Origin: Candidatus Sigynarchaeota archaeon | Lineage (GTDB): Archaea; Asgardarchaeota; Lokiarchaeia; Sigynarchaeales; Sigynarchaeaceae | Assembly (NCBI GenBank): GCA_030587525.1 | Contig: JAUQYW010000738.1 | Span: forward strand, 1-18,372 | Direction: 5' to 3' | DNA: 18,372 nucleotides | Shown here: positions 13,528 to 18,372 of the stretch, piece after piece | Layout: each line of letters opens with the position of its first letter | How positions within the stretch are numbered: the stretch's first letter is position 1 | Notes under the pieces: generated by a model | Seen by the model: only the letters and a program-made list of their open reading frames with translations | What the model was told of the DNA's origin: nothing | Database searches by the model: none | Program-made: the position numbers and the translations under genes

Positions 13528-16500
13528 ATGGAGTCCGAAATAAGACATGAGAACTTTTTTAACTCGCACGGCGAGAGACACACCATGAAACCGACAACAA
13601 CCTTCATCTACGAAATAGCGTCGATAAGCCTTGGGCTGGCGAGCTTCTTGTTTTTCGGCATCCTTGCGTTCGCGCCGTTCATGCTCATGAGCTTCGGGGA
13701 GGGAAACACCTTTACATTGACCGAACTCATGTTCTTTTTGACCATGCTGGCATCGCTGGTCATTGTTTCCTTGTGGAAACGTGAGAAGGCCGCGTACATC
13801 ATGTGGATCGCTGACATGGCATCGGCGGCAAGTCTCGTCGCCATGATCGTCGCGTACCTGGTGTTTTCAGGCGACTTGCAAGAACCATGGCTCACGCAAG
13901 GTGGCTGGTTCCTCAGGTACAACGGGCTCGTGGTCGGGTGCTTTCTGGCCGCCACCGTGGTGAAGGTCGTGTCCGGCCTCTCGTTCTTGATATCCAAGCT
14001 CGATGGCATGATGCCTGGAGGGCCAGGTGGAAGCAAGATCATGCATAACCCGAGCCAGTCCGCCACCGCGATGATCGTGGGATTTTGCTTCGCGTTCCTT
14101 GCCGCGGACATGTTCTTGTTCTATGCGGCTAATTTTTTCGGGACGGCGTTGTTCTTGCTCGTTGCGACCATGGTAATCCTGGGTGCCTCGACTAGCACGA
14201 CGCGGGCGTCTAGTTCCCCAGGAGGCTTGGAGCTGGAACTTGTTGATTTTTCCAGCGAAAATACGCACGGCACCCCTGCGACCGGGCCCGCGCGCCTTGC
14301 ATCCTTTAAGAACATGCTGGCACGCGGCGGCACGAGACCTTTTGATTTTGGCGTGTTCTTTGTCCCGTTGCTTGTCATCTCGGTCATCGCCGCCGTTGGT
14401 TTGGTCTTGTATCCCTTCAACTTGCGCTTCCTCGTCGAATTCACCTTCATGACCTGGTATCTCAAGTTCGAAATGGATGTTAATTTCGTGTTCGCGATCG
14501 GGGTGCTCGTGCTGGGAATGCTCATCCTTCCATATTTCGTGTATTTGGGTATCGTGAGGGAAAAATTGCATGCTCGCCCCCCCGTGCAACGAATAACGGA
14601 CAAGCTCAAGATCAGCACCGTGAGCTTCTTCGACGGCTTCAAGTGCGTTCTCACGGCCCTTGTTGTTCCCGAATTCTTTTATTATTACGATTATGAACTG
14701 TTCTATCCCGGCGTCATCGGGATGTTCAGCCTCTTCGCCGTTGCCGGGGCATGCATCTATTGGATGCTCTCCCGGTTCAAGGGGGCAAAGCCCGCTATGT
14801 CGCTTGTCGCGTTTGGGGTGCTCATTGTAAACAATATCGCCATTTATAACGATAGCACGGCCAACGCGTTTAGCTTTTATTCGGGAAACTTCGACGTCAC
14901 CTACACGCTTCCATATCTCCACGGGATTACCAACCTGGCCACCACCGGCATCGCCATTGGCATCATCCTCTGCGATTTCATTTTCAATTCTGGATTCAAC
15001 CACGCCGGGAAGGGGGGCGACTCCACCAACCGTGGCGTACTCATCGCCTTCATTTTTTTCGTCATCGGCCTCCTCGTTATCCCGCTGGGTTTCGTTCTCG
15101 ATGCGCCGGGAGGCGATGTCGGAAGCACGACTATAGCGAGCCCTGAATCGTTCTTCGGCGGTATTTATTTCTGGATTTCACTTGCAAGTCTCTATGTCCT
15201 CGAATCTATCGCTGCGATCCACGCGATCACGGAATGGATACTGCCGGGAACGGCACGAAGGCCCGCGCTTGTCCAACCCGGTTCAACAAAGCCAAGCCGG
15301 CCGGCAAACACAATCGCAGCGGTTGTATCGCCAGCGTTGTTCCAGAAAAAGTTTCACGTAGCTACCTTGGCTTTCATCATATTTGCTTCAGTTGCCGGAG
15401 GCGTGGCGATTCCGCTCACGTTCCAGCAGGCATATCAAAAACCCGTGGTCGTGTATTCCCCGGGAAACTACTGGATCTGGATGGAAGACAGCGGCGAGCG
15501 CGTGAACAAGGACACGCTGATCGCGGTCGATCCAGCATCGTTCATCGATGCCGTGAATGTCTCCCTCGCCAGGAATGAATATTTCGCGTTCCAGCTCGTG
15601 CTTCGCTCGTTCAATAGCGCCTTCGTGGGGTTCTCTTGCTCGATCTCGGACTTCGTCCACGAAACGAGTCCCTCGAGCACAATCCCATCATCCGCTTGCG
15701 CCGTGCGGTACGAAGAACGGGTTTTGGACGATGAATACCCCGACCTCCTCGCGCCGATTTCGTTAACACGCCTGGAAGCGAACATCAACCACGTGTTCTG
15801 GGTCTCGTTGAAGACGCCTTACGACGCGGAAGCCGGGGTGTATCATGGCCACGTGGTTTTCACCCTCAATAGCCTCGTGCAAGAGCGGGTGAATGTCACG
15901 CTGAACGTGTGGAACTTTACGATCCCGAATATGCGCCACTTGCGGACGAACATCGGCCCGGGAGCGGGGGATTACCCCACCATCGATAACTATGTTTATC
16001 ACCGCATCAACGATTACGGGAACGGGATCTGGGCGGATCTCGGCGGGGACAATAACTGGACGTTTCACTGGGATTCCTTCGACCCGCTTATCGAGTACAA
16101 GCTTGCCCACGGCATGAACGGGTTCGTGTCCCACTACATCGGTGACCGTGACCCTCCCATCGAAAATTCGGTGTGGATGCTTCAGCTCACCAACTACGTG
16201 AAGGGCCTTAATGACCACCTCGTGTATAAAAATTGGACACGTTACGCATACATCTATTTCATCGACGAGTTCCAGATGAATATACCGCCAGCTTATGATC
16301 GCTCGACCTATTTCGCCAGGCTCGCGGTTCTCTTGCAAGCGGTGAAAACAGCAGCGCCAAACCTGCGGATCATGACGACGACGCCACCATCCAGCGAGCT
16401 GGGAAACTTGACTCAATATATCGATATATATTGCCCCATGGCACCAGATTACGACAAAGCGCGCTGGGATGAGCTCTTAAGTGAGGGAAAAGAGTTCTGG

Positions 16501-17013
16501 ATCTATTCATGCGTCCAGCCTTATGCCCCGTGGCCAAATTCGCACTTGTACAACCGCTTGTACGAATGCCGCATCTTGATCTGGCAGGTCTGGCAGTATA
16601 AAATCCACGGCTTCCTGTACTGGTCCTCGCGGGAATACTATCACGGCAGGAATGGCATGGCCTATAATGGTTATGGCGACGGGTGGTTCCTTTACACGCG
16701 CGACGGATTGCGGGACAGCATGCGGTGGGAGAATTACCTCGATGGTCAAGAGGATTACGAGTATGTCTGGCTTCTCAACGCTACCATCAACGATCTCGAA
16801 ACAAGGGGCATCCTGGACGGCGTCCAAGCCGCCGCCAAGAGAATCGAGCTCGATAGCATCGTGAACTCGATCACGCTGGACAGGTGGCATTATTGCGACC
16901 ATCCCGCGACCTTGTACAACGGCCGCGAGGCTATCGGCAGCATGCTCCACGCGTTCTCGGCGTTCACGAACATCACGGCCATCGGCGAGGCCGATTGGAA
17001 CCCGCTCGGGTGA
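13528..17013 (+). CDS. Giant membrane protein: about 14-16 TM helices fused to a DUF4091-like glycoside-hydrolase module
   Basis: The product is 1161 residues. Residues 25-631 are strongly hydrophobic, with about 14-16 TM helices and a soluble loop at about 222-268. After the last helix (609-631) comes an outer part (637-1161). It has a beta-sandwich-like region (about 640-800, with VFWVSLKTPYDAEAGVYHG typical of the domain preceding DUF4091) and then a barrel-like module (about 815-1090). That module contains YIYFIDEF (908-915), whose D913/E914 are candidate catalytic residues, and the DUF4091 hallmark DSMRWENYLDGQEDYEY (1063-1079). DUF4091 proteins are predicted glycoside hydrolases of unknown substrate. 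Eight sequons in 637-1161 (for example N677, N796, N902, N1084) support an outside location. ATG 13528 fits the leaderless spacing; ATG 13585 (residue 20) is an alternative that would remove a polar lead. Confidence 0.8.
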   Translation: MESEIRHENFFNSHGERHTMKPTTTFIYEIASISLGLASFLFFGILAFAPFMLMSFGEGNTFTLTELMFFLTMLASLVIVSLWKREKAAYIMWIADMASAASLVAMIVAYLVFSGDLQEPWLTQGGWFLRYNGLVVGCFLAATVVKVVSGLSFLISKLDGMMPGGPGGSKIMHNPSQSATAMIVGFCFAFLAADMFLFYAANFFGTALFLLVATMVILGASTSTTRASSSPGGLELELVDFSSENTHGTPATGPARLASFKNMLARGGTRPFDFGVFFVPLLVISVIAAVGLVLYPFNLRFLVEFTFMTWYLKFEMDVNFVFAIGVLVLGMLILPYFVYLGIVREKLHARPPVQRITDKLKISTVSFFDGFKCVLTALVVPEFFYYYDYELFYPGVIGMFSLFAVAGACIYWMLSRFKGAKPAMSLVAFGVLIVNNIAIYNDSTANAFSFYSGNFDVTYTLPYLHGITNLATTGIAIGIILCDFIFNSGFNHAGKGGDSTNRGVLIAFIFFVIGLLVIPLGFVLDAPGGDVGSTTIASPESFFGGIYFWISLASLYVLESIAAIHAITEWILPGTARRPALVQPGSTKPSRPANTIAAVVSPALFQKKFHVATLAFIIFASVAGGVAIPLTFQQAYQKPVVVYSPGNYWIWMEDSGERVNKDTLIAVDPASFIDAVNVSLARNEYFAFQLVLRSFNSAFVGFSCSISDFVHETSPSSTIPSSACAVRYEERVLDDEYPDLLAPISLTRLEANINHVFWVSLKTPYDAEAGVYHGHVVFTLNSLVQERVNVTLNVWNFTIPNMRHLRTNIGPGAGDYPTIDNYVYHRINDYGNGIWADLGGDNNWTFHWDSFDPLIEYKLAHGMNGFVSHYIGDRDPPIENSVWMLQLTNYVKGLNDHLVYKNWTRYAYIYFIDEFQMNIPPAYDRSTYFARLAVLLQAVKTAAPNLRIMTTTPPSSELGNLTQYIDIYCPMAPDYDKARWDELLSEGKEFWIYSCVQPYAPWPNSHLYNRLYECRILIWQVWQYKIHGFLYWSSREYYHGRNGMAYNGYGDGWFLYTRDGLRDSMRWENYLDGQEDYEYVWLLNATINDLETRGILDGVQAAAKRIELDSIVNSITLDRWHYCDHPATLYNGREAIGSMLHAFSAFTNITAIGEADWNPLG

Positions 17014-17062
17014 AAAACCCGTTATATTTTATTTTTGATCGATCCAAGGCAAGATTAGTACC

Positions 17063-17073
17063 TTTTTTTTTTT
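17063..17073 (+). terminator. T11 tract, candidate terminator of the DUF4091 gene
   Basis: Eleven consecutive T residues lie about 50 nt after the stop at 17013 with no hairpin before them, which fits archaeal U-tract termination. No clear TATA box separates it from the next gene, so read-through may express the PHP gene. Confidence 0.45.
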
Positions 17074-17103
17074 CCCGCTTACTTGATACACGGTAGATAC
17101 GCC

Positions 17104-18165
17104 ATGTTGCTTCAACTCGATCCGATTACCGGGGAATTGCTCAAGTTCCTCGTCTGGTTTGTTTCGATGGTCATTTTCGTCTTGATCCATTATCTGGTCT
17201 ACGTGATCTTTGCTGACTCAGGCAAGAAGATACCCGTGCCAGATGCCGCGCTAGAGTACCGGTACAGGCCCGATTTTTTGCCGAAACATGGCTTTTTCAT
17301 CGACTTGCACGGCCACACGACAGCATCCGACGGCTGGCTCACGCCCGAGCAGCTGATCAAGTGGCACATCGCTAATGACTACGATGCCTTCGTGCTCACG
17401 GATCACAACACGGGCGTCAACAACAAGCCGATACTTGCGCTTCAACCAAAATACCCGGAAATCTTGATCATCCCGGGCTACGAGTGGACGACCGATCGCT
17501 TGCACTTGAATTTCATCGGCATCGAAGATTACCCGAACCCGGTGCCGAAGAACCCGACCGATGAGCAATGCGCGGATGCCATCACGAAAGCCAAGGCACT
17601 CGGGGCTATAGTGCTCGTCGACCACATCACCTGGACCAAGGATCAACCCCGGTTACGATCCGGCGAGTTGATCCATCCCACGCGAGAGCAATTGCTCGAC
17701 TGGGGTGCCGATGGTTTCGAGATCAACAACGAGATGTATTGGCACGATCCCATGACCTTGACATTTCTCGACGAGATCCACCACGAGTGGAAGGGTCGCA
17801 AGATCTTCGCGGGCACGGGCACCGACATCCACAACCCGTTCCGCTCCTTCCCGACGGGATGGACGCATCTCTTGCTTGAAGAATCGGAACGCGTGCCGGT
17901 CAGCATCGACACCGTGAAAAAGGTGCTCCTCGAAGGTCGCACGAAGACCATCCAGAACCACGACTACCGCAAACCGCCCGAGGCCGCCTTCTTGCCCCGC
18001 GCTTATGATAATCGATGGAAAACCGTCTTCGCCCCGTTCATCGGCACGGCGCAAGGTGCCAGGCTGGCTGCCCCCACGGGCAAAGCAGTGGCGAGTTACA
18101 TCGCCTGGCTGGTCATCGCGTACCTGCCGGTCAGGCTACTGTTCTGGATCTTCACCTTGATTTGA
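17104..18165 (+). CDS. PHP-domain metal-dependent hydrolase held between two TM helices
   Basis: The product is 353 residues from ATG 17104; a TTG at 17083 is in frame but has no better support. TM helices lie at about 13-36 and 331-351. Between them is a compact PHP domain with all expected metal motifs: DLHGHT (67-72), SDG (75-77), TDHN (99-102), YEW (126-128), VDH (172-174) and TGTDIH (238-243). PHP enzymes use a trinuclear metal site for phosphoester hydrolysis, such as histidinol phosphatase or TrpH-type exonuclease activity. No substrate can be assigned here. The domain contains no N-X-S/T sequon, unlike the outer proteins nearby, so it may face the cytoplasm. It lies 90 bp after the DUF4091 gene on the same strand and converges on the partial gene at 18177 with an 11-nt gap. 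Confidence 0.87.
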   Translation: MLLQLDPITGELLKFLVWFVSMVIFVLIHYLVYVIFADSGKKIPVPDAALEYRYRPDFLPKHGFFIDLHGHTTASDGWLTPEQLIKWHIANDYDAFVLTDHNTGVNNKPILALQPKYPEILIIPGYEWTTDRLHLNFIGIEDYPNPVPKNPTDEQCADAITKAKALGAIVLVDHITWTKDQPRLRSGELIHPTREQLLDWGADGFEINNEMYWHDPMTLTFLDEIHHEWKGRKIFAGTGTDIHNPFRSFPTGWTHLLLEESERVPVSIDTVKKVLLEGRTKTIQNHDYRKPPEAAFLPRAYDNRWKTVFAPFIGTAQGARLAAPTGKAVASYIAWLVIAYLPVRLLFWIFTLI

Positions 18166-18176
18166 GGCAGCGGATG

Positions 18177-18372
18177 TCACTTGGTTATCGTCGCGGAATC
18201 GGCAACGGTACCATTCAGGTACATCCCGTAAATATCGAGATTGTCACCGTGGATCACGTATTTTCCGTACATAGTCTCGCCGTAGACGTAAGCCTGGGAC
18301 CCGGGGATGTCGGCGCCGCGCCAATGATCGGCATCTACGGTTGCAGTGATCATATATGTGACGTTGTTGTTG
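18177..18372 (-). CDS. C-terminal end of a probable secreted or surface protein (5' part outside window)
   Basis: The minus-strand frame is open from the window edge to TGA at 18179-18177, giving 64 residues. The peptide is rich in Tyr, Gly, Asp and Thr, with alternating hydrophobic residues suggesting beta strands (YVYGETMYGKYVIHGDNLDIYG). It carries two sequons (NVT, NGT) and no TM helix in this part. The composition is typical of an outer beta-rich domain. The family cannot be determined from the fragment. Confidence 0.6.
   Translation of the reverse strand, partial: NNNVTYMITATVDADHWRGADIPGSQAYVYGETMYGKYVIHGDNLDIYGMYLNGTVADSATITK

Noticed and set aside
13867..15003. Minus-strand open frame of 378 codons
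   Set aside because: It is antisense to the TM region of the 1161-residue protein and gives a charged low-complexity product (many Glu, His, Asp), typical of a shadow of hydrophobic codons.
17104..18165. PHP domain as part of a DNA polymerase or a histidine biosynthesis enzyme
   Set aside because: There is no polymerase domain, no his gene nearby, and TM helices flank the domain.

Overview
The window most likely comes from an archaeon, possibly an Asgard-type lineage. This is inference: no rRNA, replication or eukaryotic-signature gene is present to fix taxonomy. Supporting signs are TATA-like boxes about 25-30 nt upstream of several start codons (leaderless transcription), GGTGATC/GGAGGG Shine-Dalgarno sites at other genes, very many N-X-S/T sequons in predicted outer domains, and few recognisable bacterial operons. 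Almost every gene is membrane-associated or secreted.

Layout. 1-3926: the 3' end of a polytopic membrane protein (1-78), a 40-codon small ORF (172-294), a small soluble protein with a Lys/Ala/Pro tail on the minus strand (310-831), a MOP/Wzx-like lipid-linked glycan flippase (1045-3054), and a polytopic protein (3066-3926) whose C-terminus resembles that of the partial gene at 1-78. 4059-4562: a small secreted-type four-helix protein with two His-14-His pairs, a probable di-heme b cytochrome. 4600-10179, minus strand: three membrane proteins, namely a polytopic protein of unknown function, a heavily sequon-decorated FG-GAP-like ectodomain protein, and a membrane-anchored DUF3604-like PHP hydrolase. 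10264-12942, plus strand: a membrane-anchored glycerophosphodiester phosphodiesterase followed after 6 nt by a four-Asp-box sialidase-fold protein. 12961-13470, minus: a small protein with an acidic tail. 13528-18165, plus: a 1161-residue multi-TM protein fused to a DUF4091-like glycoside-hydrolase module, then a second PHP-domain protein held between two TM helices. 18177-18372, minus: the C-terminal end of a probable secreted protein.

How they may work together. The region from 4600 to 18165 gathers hydrolase-type domains (two PHP, GDPD, Asp-box propeller, DUF4091), most of them attached to multi-pass membrane anchors and apparently facing outward, beside a flippase of the glycan-export superfamily. 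My reading is a cell-surface island that remodels or degrades phospho- and glyco-polymers. The substrates cannot be read from the sequence. Intergenic gaps are all shorter than 300 bases, and I saw no RNA gene, CRISPR array or insertion sequence.
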